This document shows positions 9,148-16,623 of a stretch of 64,000 nt of DNA, piece after piece (within the stretch, counting starts at the first letter, position 1; each line of letters starts with the position of its first letter). The notes under the pieces are model-generated. The model did not search any database, was not told the origin of the DNA, and saw only the letters and a list, made by a program, of their open reading frames with translations. Where the stretch lies: NCBI RefSeq assembly GCF_037914945.1, contig NZ_CP149787.1, positions 2,046,001 through 2,110,000 of the forward strand. Reading direction: 5' to 3'. The position numbers were made by a program, and so were the translations under genes. The stretch comes from Haloterrigena sp. KLK7 (lineage in GTDB: Archaea > Halobacteriota > Halobacteria > Halobacteriales > Natrialbaceae).

Positions 9148-10230
9148 ATGACCACTGACGTCGACCTCACGGAGCGCGAGCGGGCGGTCGTCAACGCCTA
9201 TCAGGGCGGATTTCCCGTCACCGATCGGCCGTTCGAACCGGCCGCGGCCGCACTGCGCGATCGCGGGGTCGACATTTCGGCGACCGAGTTGCTCGAGACG
9301 ATCAGCGAGTTGGACGAGCGCGGCGTCCTCTCGCGGTTCGGCCCGCTCGTCAACGCCCAGGAGATCGGCGGCGCGGCGACGTTGGTGGCCATGCACGCCC
9401 CCGAAGAGCGGTTCGACGAGCTCGTCGAGCGAGTCAACGATCACCGCGAGGTCGCGCACAACTACGAGCGCGAGCACCCCCATCTCAACGTCTGGTTCGT
9501 CGTGAGCGTCGCCGACGAGGACCGCGTCGACGACGTCCTCGCGGAGATCGAGGACGAAACTGGGCAGGAGACGTACAACCTGCCGAAACAGCAGGAGTTC
9601 CGCGTCGAGGCGAAGTTCTACGTCGACGGCCCGCTGGACGGCGACGGCGACGTCGAGCGCGCCGGCGTCGACTGCACCGATCTCGGCCCCGACGTGGCGC
9701 CGGCCGACAGCGAGACGCTCTCGCCGGCCGAGCGCGACCTGATCCTCGAGGTCCAGGACGGCCTCCCCCTCACCGAGACGCCGTACGCCGACGTCGCCGA
9801 CGCCATCGGTCGAGAGACCGAATGGGTCCTCGAGACGATCAAACGGTTCGAACGGGAGAGGAAGATCCGCCGGATCGGCGTCGTGCCCAACCACTACGCG
9901 CTGGGCTACACGGAGAACGGGATGACGGTCTGGAACGTGCCCGACGAGCAGGTCGACGAGGTCGGCCCCGAGATCGCCGCCCTGCCGTTCGTCACTCACT
10001 GCTACGAGCGGCCGCGCCACGAGGGCGTCTGGCCGTACAACTTCTTCGCGATGACCCACGGCCGCAGCGAGGACGAGAGCCGACGGCGGATCGAACAGGT
10101 TCGGGAACGGATGGACGACCACTGGAACGTAACTGACGACGACTGGGACACCTTGCACTCCACACAGATCTTGAAGAAGACCGGTATTCGTTTGGACGAG
10201 CGTGCCGAGGCGAACACCGAGGCCGAGTAA
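9148..10230 (+). CDS. ahbAB: Siroheme decarboxylase, fused AhbA-AhbB
   Basis: About 360 residues contain two tandem Lrp/AsnC-like modules. Each has an HTH-like start (LTERERAVVNAYQGGFPVTDRPF and LSPAERDLILEVQDGLPLTETPY) and a ligand domain. The second module has the AhbB-type YERPRHEGVWPYNFFAMTHG region. In the alternative heme pathway, AhbA and AhbB remove two acetate carboxyls from siroheme to give didecarboxysiroheme. Here both subunits are in one chain. Next come precorrin-2 dehydrogenase and glutamyl-tRNA reductase, which supports this role over a pure regulator. I chose ATG 9148; a GTG at 9139 is also in frame. Confidence 0.85.
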   Translation: MTTDVDLTERERAVVNAYQGGFPVTDRPFEPAAAALRDRGVDISATELLETISELDERGVLSRFGPLVNAQEIGGAATLVAMHAPEERFDELVERVNDHREVAHNYEREHPHLNVWFVVSVADEDRVDDVLAEIEDETGQETYNLPKQQEFRVEAKFYVDGPLDGDGDVERAGVDCTDLGPDVAPADSETLSPAERDLILEVQDGLPLTETPYADVADAIGRETEWVLETIKRFERERKIRRIGVVPNHYALGYTENGMTVWNVPDEQVDEVGPEIAALPFVTHCYERPRHEGVWPYNFFAMTHGRSEDESRRRIEQVRERMDDHWNVTDDDWDTLHSTQILKKTGIRLDERAEANTEAE

Positions 10231-10259
10231 CGGATGACGAACGAACGTTCGATACCGAA

Positions 10260-10916
10260 ATGATTCCACTCCTGCACGATTTCACGGGCGCGACGGTACT
10301 CGTCTTCGGCGGCGGTCGGGTCGGCTCTCGGAAGGCCCGACGGTTCGCCCGCGAGGCCGACGTGATCGTCGTCAGTCCCGACTTCGCCGACCGGGAGTTC
10401 GGCGGGGCCGAACTGATCCGTTCCGCGCCCGATCCGGCCGACGTCGACGGCTGGCTCGAGCGAACGGACCCCGCGCTGGTCGTCGCCGCGACCGACGACG
10501 CGGCGCTCAACGAGGCCGTCGCGGAGGCGGCTCGAGCGCGCGGAGCGCTGGTCAATCGCGCCGATCGATCGGGCGAGCGCGACGTCGGCAGCGTCGTCGT
10601 TCCCGCGACCGTGCGCGAGGACCCCGTCGTCGTCTCGATCGCGACCGGCGGTACCGCCCCCGCGTTGAGCAAGTACCTCCGGCAGGACCTCGAGGAGACG
10701 CTCGCGGGAGCCGGTGAGATGGCGCGGGCGTGTGCCGAGTTGCGGACGGAACTGAAATCCCGGGACGTTCCGCCCGAGCGACGGCGGGAGCTCGTCACCG
10801 GCGTCGTCAATTCTCCGGACCTTTGGACAGCTTTACGTACCGGTACTTCCAACTATCGTCAAGTGATTGAGGACGTGCTGGACGAGGAACTATCTACTGG
10901 GGGTGATCGACCGTGA
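10260..10916 (+). CDS. Precorrin-2 dehydrogenase / sirohydrochlorin ferrochelatase-like (Met8p/CysG-N type)
   Basis: This is a 218-residue NAD-binding protein. The nucleotide-binding loop is VLVFGGGRVGSRKARRF (about residues 13-29). The family motif NRADRSGERDVGSVVVPA (about 97-114) and PVVVSIATGGTAPALSKYLR (about 120-140) match the Met8p/CysG N-terminal enzyme, which oxidises precorrin-2 to sirohydrochlorin. It lies 30 bases after ahbAB, and its TGA overlaps the GTG of hemA, so the three genes form a heme/siroheme operon. Confidence 0.88.
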   Translation: MIPLLHDFTGATVLVFGGGRVGSRKARRFAREADVIVVSPDFADREFGGAELIRSAPDPADVDGWLERTDPALVVAATDDAALNEAVAEAARARGALVNRADRSGERDVGSVVVPATVREDPVVVSIATGGTAPALSKYLRQDLEETLAGAGEMARACAELRTELKSRDVPPERRRELVTGVVNSPDLWTALRTGTSNYRQVIEDVLDEELSTGGDRP

Positions 10917-12241
10917 TCTCGGCCGGAGTCGTCACGGCTGCGCGCGTGACACACGAGAGCGGTAGCGTCGACGACCTCGCGGCCGCGAGTCCCGAGAGCC
11001 AACGCGCCGCCGTCGCCGACCTGCTCTCGGTGCCGGAGATCGAGGAGGCGTACGTGCTCTCGACGTGCAACCGCGTCGAGGCCTACGTCGTCGGCACCGA
11101 CGCCGCCGTCGGCCGGGCCGCTCTCGAGGAATTCTTCACCGGGGTCGAGGACGACGCCGTCGTCGTCACCGACCACGACGAGAGCCTCCACCATCTGCTG
11201 TCGGTCGCGGCCGGCCTCGAGTCGGTCGTCCTCGGGGAGGATCAGATTCTCGGACAGGTCCGGACCGCCTACGAGGACGCCCGGACCACCGGCGGCATCG
11301 ACGAGATGCTCGAGACCGCCGTGACGAAGGCGATCCACGTCGGGGAACGGGCACGCACCGAGACCGAGATCAACGAGGGCGTCGTCTCGCTGGGCTCGGC
11401 GGCGACGAAACTCGCCGGTCGAGAGATCGACCTCGACGGGACGACCGCGCTCGTCGTCGGCGCCGGTGAAATGGGCCGGCTCGCGGCTCGCAGCCTCGCC
11501 GACGCCGGGGTGGACGACGTCGTCGTCGCGAACCGGACGATCGATCACGCCGAACACCTCGCGGCCGAACTCGACGTCGCCGCCGAGGCGGTCCCCTTAG
11601 AGGCGCTTTCCACCGTCGCCAGCGGTGCCGACGTCGTCGTCACCGCGACCGGTAGCGAGGAGCCGATCCTCGAGTCGGAACAGCTCGCGACCGACGGCGA
11701 CGTCGACGCCGGTCCGGACCGGGTCGTCGTGGACCTCGGTCAGCCCCGCGACGTCGATCCGGCCGCCGACGAGCTCTCGACCGTCGCCGTCTACGACTTG
11801 GACGACCTCGAGTCGGTCACCGAGGAGACCCGCGAACAGCGGTCCGACGCGGCCAGCGAGGTCGAGTCGATGGTCGACCGCGAGTTCGAGCTGCTCTGTG
11901 ACCAGTACAAGCGCGCCCGCGCCGACGAGGTGATCGCCGCGATGTACGAGTCCGCCGAGCGCATGAAGGAACGCGAACTCGAGACGGCGCTGTCGCGACT
12001 CGACGGCGAGGAATTCTCCGAGCAGCAGCGAGAGGTCGTCGAGGCGATGGCCGACGCGCTGGTCAACCAGCTGCTCGCCCCGCCGACCAAGAGCCTCCGC
12101 GAGGCGGCGGCCGAAGACGACTGGAGCACGATCAACACCGCCCTCCAGCTGTTCGATCCCGACCTCAGCGGCGCCGACGAGCCGGTCGCCCCGCCCGTAA
12201 CCGGCGCCGCGGCCCCGCTCGAGGCGACCGACGACGACTGA
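10913..12241 (+). CDS. hemA: Glutamyl-tRNA reductase
   Basis: This 442-residue enzyme reduces glutamyl-tRNA(Glu) to glutamate-1-semialdehyde, the first step of tetrapyrrole synthesis. The catalytic Cys is in YVLSTCNRVEAY (about residue 47), followed by GLESVVLGEDQILGQVRTAYEDAR. The NADPH-binding loop is LVVGAGEMGRLAARSL (about 180-195), and VDLGQPRDVDP and a helical dimerisation domain follow. The C-terminus carries a short acidic tail. The start is a GTG overlapping the upstream gene (GTGA). A long inverted repeat begins at its stop codon and probably ends the operon transcript. Confidence 0.95.
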   Translation: MISAGVVTAARVTHESGSVDDLAAASPESQRAAVADLLSVPEIEEAYVLSTCNRVEAYVVGTDAAVGRAALEEFFTGVEDDAVVVTDHDESLHHLLSVAAGLESVVLGEDQILGQVRTAYEDARTTGGIDEMLETAVTKAIHVGERARTETEINEGVVSLGSAATKLAGREIDLDGTTALVVGAGEMGRLAARSLADAGVDDVVVANRTIDHAEHLAAELDVAAEAVPLEALSTVASGADVVVTATGSEEPILESEQLATDGDVDAGPDRVVVDLGQPRDVDPAADELSTVAVYDLDDLESVTEETREQRSDAASEVESMVDREFELLCDQYKRARADEVIAAMYESAERMKERELETALSRLDGEEFSEQQREVVEAMADALVNQLLAPPTKSLREAAAEDDWSTINTALQLFDPDLSGADEPVAPPVTGAAAPLEATDDD

Positions 12242-12320
12242 TACGGATTCGTGTCCGTAGTTACCGCCGATCGGCCTCGCGAGTCGCCGATCGGTGGGAA
12301 TTGATGACACGAATCCGTAT
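12241..12320. terminator. Nested inverted repeat between convergent genes (bidirectional terminator candidate)
   Basis: A perfect 15-base inverted repeat (atacggattcgtgtc at 12241-12255 against 12306-12320) encloses a second stem (12264-12274 against 12287-12297, 10 of 11 paired). It fills the space between the stop of hemA and the stop of the convergent zinc protein. The outer arms have no T-run, so it may work as a cruciform or RNA-processing signal instead. Confidence 0.5.
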
Positions 12321-12325
12321 GACGG

Positions 12326-12505
12326 TCAGTACCAGAGCTTCGTCGCGTCGACGATATCGAGGGCGTCGTCGGCTTCGACTTCCCATATTCTGAGGACGAG
12401 GTGTGCCTTGCAGTAGTACTCGGTCGTCTCGATCCCGGTGTGTTCGTTTTTGAGAACGAGTTGGCACGTCTCGTCGTTCGCACAATCGCCTGACCGATCA
12501 CACAT
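12326..12505 (-). CDS. Small Cys/His zinc-binding-type protein
   Basis: This 59-residue protein runs from the ATG at 12505 to the TGA at 12326. Its cysteines fall as C2, C8, C14 and then C32-x2-H35 (SGDCANDETCQLVL and TEYYCKAHLVLRIW). The spacing suggests one zinc site. Third-position GC is high and it ends cleanly beside the inverted repeat that also closes hemA, which supports it as a real gene. The function is unknown; small zinc proteins of this type are abundant in haloarchaea. Confidence 0.6.
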   Translation of the reverse strand: MCDRSGDCANDETCQLVLKNEHTGIETTEYYCKAHLVLRIWEVEADDALDIVDATKLWY

Positions 12506-12721
12506 TACACTGCCAGCACGTACTCCGTTCGGGGATAAGTCCTTGTCGGCGCCTCCGTTCGTTCGCGACCCCGATTCCGTCGGTCGATTCGGTCGCGACG
12601 CGTCCCGCCGATCTTCGCTCAGTGAATCGCCGATTCGTCCCGTTCGAGGCGGTCTCGAGACCTGTCACGGCGAATACGGCGTGGCACAATCATTATTTGA
12701 TTGGCTTCCGTTCGGGCGACT

Positions 12722-13003
12722 ATGGCCGACCTACTCTCCGACGACGAGATCGATGCGCAACTACCCGACGAATGGTCGCGCGAGGGCGACGAGATCGTTC
12801 GGGCCTACGAGTTCGACGACTACCTCCGCGGCGTCAACTTCGCCCAGATGGTCGGCGAGATCGCCGAGGCGCAGGTCCACCATCCCGAGATCGTCATCCG
12901 CTACGAGGAAGTCGAGATCCGACTGACCTCCCACGAGGAGGGCGGGATCACGGAACAGGACATCGAGATGGCGGAGCTGATCGAGTCAGAGCGCGACGCC
13001 TGA
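12722..13003 (+). CDS. phhB: 4a-hydroxytetrahydrobiopterin dehydratase (pterin carbinolamine dehydratase)
   Basis: This 93-residue single-domain protein starts at the ATG at 12722 (MADLLSDDEID). The family signature is AEAQVHHPEIVIRYEEVEIRLTSHEEGGITEQD, with the tandem His-His-Pro and the distal His needed for dehydrating 4a-hydroxypterins. Full-length for the family. The next gene follows 7 bases later and is probably cotranscribed. Confidence 0.88.
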   Translation: MADLLSDDEIDAQLPDEWSREGDEIVRAYEFDDYLRGVNFAQMVGEIAEAQVHHPEIVIRYEEVEIRLTSHEEGGITEQDIEMAELIESERDA

Positions 13004-13010
13004 GTCGAGA

Positions 13011-13397
13011 ATGGAGGCACGGTACGTCTTCCGCGCCGAACTCCGCCTCGAGGCCGACGAGGCCGAGGTTTCCCTCGAGCCGTCGACGACCGGGACGACC
13101 GTTACCGTCTTTCGCGAGGCGCCGGAGCCGGGCGAGGAGGGCTGGCTGTTCTTCCGCGATACGCTGTGGCGCGGCGAGGTGGGCGACGCCGAGTACGGCC
13201 GTCGGCTCGCCGAGGAGTGGCTCGGCGAGCCCGTCGAGTCGGTCTCGTTTCGCGAACTCCAGGTCGACGAGGCGTACTTCGCGGCGCTGAAGAAGGAGAT
13301 CGCCGACGACCTCGAACTCTTCAACGCCGAGAACGTTTCGGAAGTGCTCTCGAAGTACCTCGGCTCGAGTATCCGGGTCAGGGGCGACGACGAGTAG
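13011..13397 (+). CDS. LWR-salt protein (haloarchaeal conserved family)
   Basis: This 128-residue acidic protein contains the DTLWRGEVGD motif (about residues 49-58) from which, as I recall, the haloarchaeal LWR-salt family takes its name. The N-terminal half is predicted beta-rich and the C-terminal half helical (DEAYFAALKKEIADDLELF). No biochemical function is known to me. It starts 7 bases after the dehydratase gene. Confidence 0.7.
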   Translation: MEARYVFRAELRLEADEAEVSLEPSTTGTTVTVFREAPEPGEEGWLFFRDTLWRGEVGDAEYGRRLAEEWLGEPVESVSFRELQVDEAYFAALKKEIADDLELFNAENVSEVLSKYLGSSIRVRGDDE

Positions 13398-13443
13398 AAA
13401 CGGTTCGTCGTCTTCGCCTCGATCCTCGTCCCAGTCGAGCGCC

Positions 13444-13905
13444 CTACTCCTTCGCCGGGCCGTCCGACGCGTCGCCGGACTCGCCAGCGACGTTCGGATC
13501 GTCGAATGTCGCACACGCGTCGAGTAGCGTTTCGACCGCCGCCGACGGATAGTCGAGACACAGCGTTCCGGTTCGGCGATCGGACGAGACGACGCCGCTT
13601 TCCTCCAGCATCGGAACGTCGACGTGAACGAACATGGTTTCGACCTCCCGAACTCGATCGTCGGCGACGTCCTCGGGATCGGTCCCGGCCAGTTCGGCGG
13701 CGACGTATCTCGCGAGAGCGGTCCGGTCCCGCAGGTCGTGTTCTCGCAGGTAGTACAGCGCGTACCGTCGCCGTCGGTTGCTCAGCAATCGCAGGAACTC
13801 GTCGAGGTCGGGGACCCCGCCGTCGGGGACGCTCGGAGCCGAGAACGGTTCCATTCGAGCGCTCGAGCCACCATCGTCGTCGGAGTCGTCCTCCCACTTG
13901 TCCAT
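13444..13905 (-). CDS. DUF7344-like winged-helix protein
   Basis: This is a 153-residue protein from the ATG at 13905 (MDKWEDDSDDDGG); an ATG at 13962 would add 19 residues. After an acidic leader, the domain LDEFLRLLSNRRRRYALYYLREHDLRDRTALARYV (about 34-70) is the typical DUF7344 opening, followed by VETMFVHVDVPMLEESGVVSSD. It probably binds DNA as a regulator. The upstream region (13,910-13,990) is A/T-rich with a TATA-like tatatatttgg on the reverse side, consistent with a promoter. Confidence 0.65.
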   Translation of the reverse strand: MDKWEDDSDDDGGSSARMEPFSAPSVPDGGVPDLDEFLRLLSNRRRRYALYYLREHDLRDRTALARYVAAELAGTDPEDVADDRVREVETMFVHVDVPMLEESGVVSSDRRTGTLCLDYPSAAVETLLDACATFDDPNVAGESGDASDGPAKE

Positions 13906-14099
13906 ACTACCACTCGTGTATAACATCCGGTTATATATTTGGGATGGTACGGCGCACCTCATGAATGGGTTCTAGTAATACTTGGGATGATATTTGATCG
14001 ATCTAGCGCTCCGGATCGTCACCGGGTCTCGCCCGCCGGCGTCCGACGCGGAGAACAGGCGATACATCTTTACTCGAGACGACCGTATCCCTGTGTCCG

Positions 14100-14729
14100 A
14101 TGGACGGCGAGTACGACTTCTGGCTGCTCGACCTCGACGGGACGCTCGTCGACGTCGAGTGGTCCTACACTCGGGACGTGTTCGATCGGGTCGGTGAACG
14201 GCTCGAGTACGAGTTCACTGACCGGGAGGCCGACATTCTCTGGAGCGGGCTGACCGGCTCCCGGGACCGACAGCTCCGGGAGTGGGGCATCGATCCCGAC
14301 GAGTTCTGGACGGCCTTCCACGACGAGGAGGATCCGATGGTTCGCGCCGAACAGACCTATCTCCACGACGACGCCGGGTTCGTCGCCGACCTCGAGGAAC
14401 CAGTGGGGCTGGTGACCCACTGTCAGGAGTTCCTCTGCGAGCCGGTGCTCGACCGGCTCGGGATCCGCGACTGGTTCGACGCTCGGCTCTGTTGTACCCC
14501 CGAGACGGGGTGGAAACCCGACCCGAACCCGGTCTACCGCGTGATGGACGAACTCGGCGTCGGCGAGAACGGCCACGCGGGCGTCCTCGCGGGCGACGGC
14601 GCCAGCGACGTCGGCGCGGCCTGGAACGCCGGTCTCGACGCGATCCACGTCGAGCGCGTCGGCCACGAGCGCCGGGGGCGGTGCGTCCGCGGCGACTACC
14701 GCGTCGAGTCGTTCGACGAACTGTTCTGA
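14100..14729 (+). CDS. HAD-superfamily hydrolase (phosphatase-like)
   Basis: This 209-residue protein opens with the HAD motif I, FWLLDLDGTLVDVEW (nucleophile Asp at about residue 11). Motif II is in VGLVTHC, the motif III Lys in GWKPDPNPVYRVM, and the motif IV acidic pair in VLAGDGASDVGAAWNAG. A helical cap lies between motifs I and II, so it belongs to subfamily I (phosphoglycolate phosphatase-like). The substrate is unknown. Confidence 0.85.
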   Translation: MDGEYDFWLLDLDGTLVDVEWSYTRDVFDRVGERLEYEFTDREADILWSGLTGSRDRQLREWGIDPDEFWTAFHDEEDPMVRAEQTYLHDDAGFVADLEEPVGLVTHCQEFLCEPVLDRLGIRDWFDARLCCTPETGWKPDPNPVYRVMDELGVGENGHAGVLAGDGASDVGAAWNAGLDAIHVERVGHERRGRCVRGDYRVESFDELF

Positions 14730-14854
14730 TCGCCTCGCGGTTCGCGACGACCCGTGCCCGACTCGAGGCGCCCGCCCCTCGCGGTCGCTCGCGACCCCTG
14801 GATAGACACCGAAAAGGCTTCAGGAACCTGGTCGCAGATAGCGATAGAGACGCG

Positions 14855-15052
14855 ATGAAGTACTGTCTGAACTGCGACTGGCATACGAGCGCGACCGACG
14901 AACCGTCCGCCCACGCTCGATCGCGCGCGGCGATCGAACACCACGTCGAGACCGGGCACACGATCGACTCGAGCGACGGCGTCGTCCCCCCGCGGATCCC
15001 CGACGTTGCCGACGAGGTCTTCGTCGGCGATCTGGTTCCCTCGAGCGACTGA
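14855..15052 (+). CDS. Small zinc-finger-like protein
   Basis: This 65-residue protein starts MKYCLNCDWHTSATDE. Its C4-x2-C7 pair and the downstream IEHHVETGH histidines (about residues 28-35) fit a C2H2-type zinc knuckle. The start is the only ATG in the clear coding segment. No partner or target is evident. It is 125 bases after the HAD hydrolase and could be read from its own promoter. Confidence 0.6.
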   Translation: MKYCLNCDWHTSATDEPSAHARSRAAIEHHVETGHTIDSSDGVVPPRIPDVADEVFVGDLVPSSD

Positions 15053-15457
15053 CGCTCGCTCGGCGTCCGTCGCGGCCCGCGTCCGAGCGATGGTGGCCGC
15101 TCCGGTTCGTCTTCCTCACCGCTGCGCTGCCGAGCGGTCGGCTGAGACCGCACAATCCAGCGTGACAGCCCTCGACTGCCCGACGCTCGTCCGATCTGCG
15201 TATCGGAGGTGTTTTGTGGCGGTACCAACAAGCGGGAGTAGACGGCACGGTCAGCAGTCACCTTTCAGCCTGCGTGGTCTCCACGCGGGTTCACCTGCCT
15301 TGACCTACCCCGTCGCTTCAACAACCGCGAGCGGTCGCTATGGCGGATTCTGGGATACGTCGACGAAACGTCCGGCAGCCGTGCAGACGGACTGATTCTT
15401 TCCGGCGCGCTCGAGGCGGACGGTTCGAGTCGGTCGCGGGGGTAACGCGACCGAGCG
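15053..15457. other. 405-base intergenic region with a hairpin, no supported gene
   Basis: No frame on either strand has convincing codon use. A tight hairpin, ctgcgtgg-tct-ccacgcgg, lies at 15270-15288. The reverse strand reads like the worn end of a reading frame (NPRGDHAG then stop) next to it. This could be debris of an insertion sequence, but I cannot identify the family. Confidence 0.35.
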
Positions 15458-15721
15458 CTAGTCGTACTGCGTCTCGAGGTAGTCGACGATCTCCTCGCTC
15501 TCGTAGCGCGTCTCCTCCCGGTCGGTGTCGACGAGGAACGGGATCGCGTCCTCACCGCCGATGGCCTCCATCGCCTGCAGCGTCTGTTCGTTGAGCGTGT
15601 CACCGCCCTCGTCGCCCGGCCGCCGGGGATTGTGGATCACGTACGAGACGCCGAGATCGGTGAGTTTCTCTCGGACCTTCGCGCTGTGCGGACAGCCCTC
15701 CGCCTGGTAGAGTTCGAGCAT
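15458..15721 (-). CDS. Glutaredoxin-like protein (GST N-terminal type)
   Basis: This 87-residue thioredoxin-fold protein starts MLELYQAEGCPHSAKVREKL, with a CPHS redox motif at residues 10-13. The cis-Pro is in EDAIPFLVDTD, and the C-terminal ESEEIVDYLETQYD helix matches glutaredoxins and GST N-terminal domains. The first Cys alone is expected to act monothiolically. I prefer ATG 15721; ATG 15763 would add 14 atypical residues. Confidence 0.8.
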   Translation of the reverse strand: MLELYQAEGCPHSAKVREKLTDLGVSYVIHNPRRPGDEGGDTLNEQTLQAMEAIGGEDAIPFLVDTDREETRYESEEIVDYLETQYD

Positions 15722-15866
15722 GCACGGCCACCGTCGCCGCTCTGCGGCGTAACTGTTGGCCATGCACTCGTCGCGTGCCGTCCTCGAGCGGCGTCGCCTG
15801 TACCCGACCCGCGTCGCGGTCCGTCCTCGAGTCGCTCCGTCTCGGAGTCGGATCGCCGCGCGTCGC

Positions 15867-16520
15867 TCACTCGAGTCGCGAGCGCTCGCCGGCCGGCTGG
15901 AGTTCGTCGTCGACCAGCGTCTCGTAGGCCCGGCGGAACCGCTCGGAGAGCGCCTGATGGGAGATCCCCAGCTCGTCGGCCAGTTCCTCCATCGAGATGC
16001 CGCGGGGGATCTCGAAGTAGCCGTGCTCGAGGGCGGCCTCGAGGGCCTCCTGCTGTTCGGGGGTCAGCTGCGTCTCGTCGTCCGTGACGCCGCTGACGTC
16101 GCTGACCCGGCGCAGATCGGCGGAGATACCGGCCTCCTCGAGGCGGTCGTAGGCGTCGACGAGGGCGTCGCGGTCGCGAAACCGGACCCGCACCTGCCAC
16201 CAGCCGTCGGTGCCCCACATCTCGAGCAGCGAGCCGCCCTCGGCGAGCAGTTCGTCGCTGAGTCGGACCGTCTCGTCCACGAAGTTCACGTCGTACAACA
16301 GCCGGGACTCGGTCTCGACGAGGAGTTCGTGGCCCGCGACCGTCGGGTCCGCCTCGAAGGCGGCCTCGGCCGTCTCGCGGTCGACGTCGGAGACCCAGAG
16401 GGACGGTCGCGTCTTCGACACCGAGGACTCGAGTTCGAACGTGGCGTCCGGGACGTGCTCGAGGGCGACCCCCAGTGTCGTCTCCGCAGCCGGAAGGCGG
16501 AACTCGGCGATCGTGGACAT
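15867..16520 (-). CDS. Bat-type HTH_10 transcriptional regulator
   Basis: This is a 217-residue protein whose N-terminal bacterioopsin-activator-like sensor part (MSTIAEFRLPAAETTLG, a beta-rich domain) is followed by the HTH_10 domain. The latter is recognised by LTPEQQEALEAALEHGYFEIPRGISMEELADELGISHQALSERFRRAYETLV (in pieces, about residues 152-203). Haloarchaea have many such regulators; targets are unknown. The ATG at 16520 is preferred over 16526. An A/T-rich stretch just upstream may be its promoter. Confidence 0.82.
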   Translation of the reverse strand: MSTIAEFRLPAAETTLGVALEHVPDATFELESSVSKTRPSLWVSDVDRETAEAAFEADPTVAGHELLVETESRLLYDVNFVDETVRLSDELLAEGGSLLEMWGTDGWWQVRVRFRDRDALVDAYDRLEEAGISADLRRVSDVSGVTDDETQLTPEQQEALEAALEHGYFEIPRGISMEELADELGISHQALSERFRRAYETLVDDELQPAGERSRLE

Positions 16521-16623
16521 TACCACTCGTACACTCCACGGGAGTAAAAAGCGCTATTCAGACGGGGATGACTGTCGCTCGCGTTGATACCGCCGATCCG
16601 TATCGACGGTTCCGGCCCCGTCG

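Noticed and set aside
8581-10269. 562-codon reverse-strand frame opposite ahbAB
   Set aside because: A shadow of the high-GC genes on the forward strand; the forward proteins have clear family motifs.
15053-15457. TnpB/IS200-type transposase remnant
   Set aside because: A hairpin and a worn reverse frame are present but no transposase motif can be recognised, so only an intergenic region is reported.
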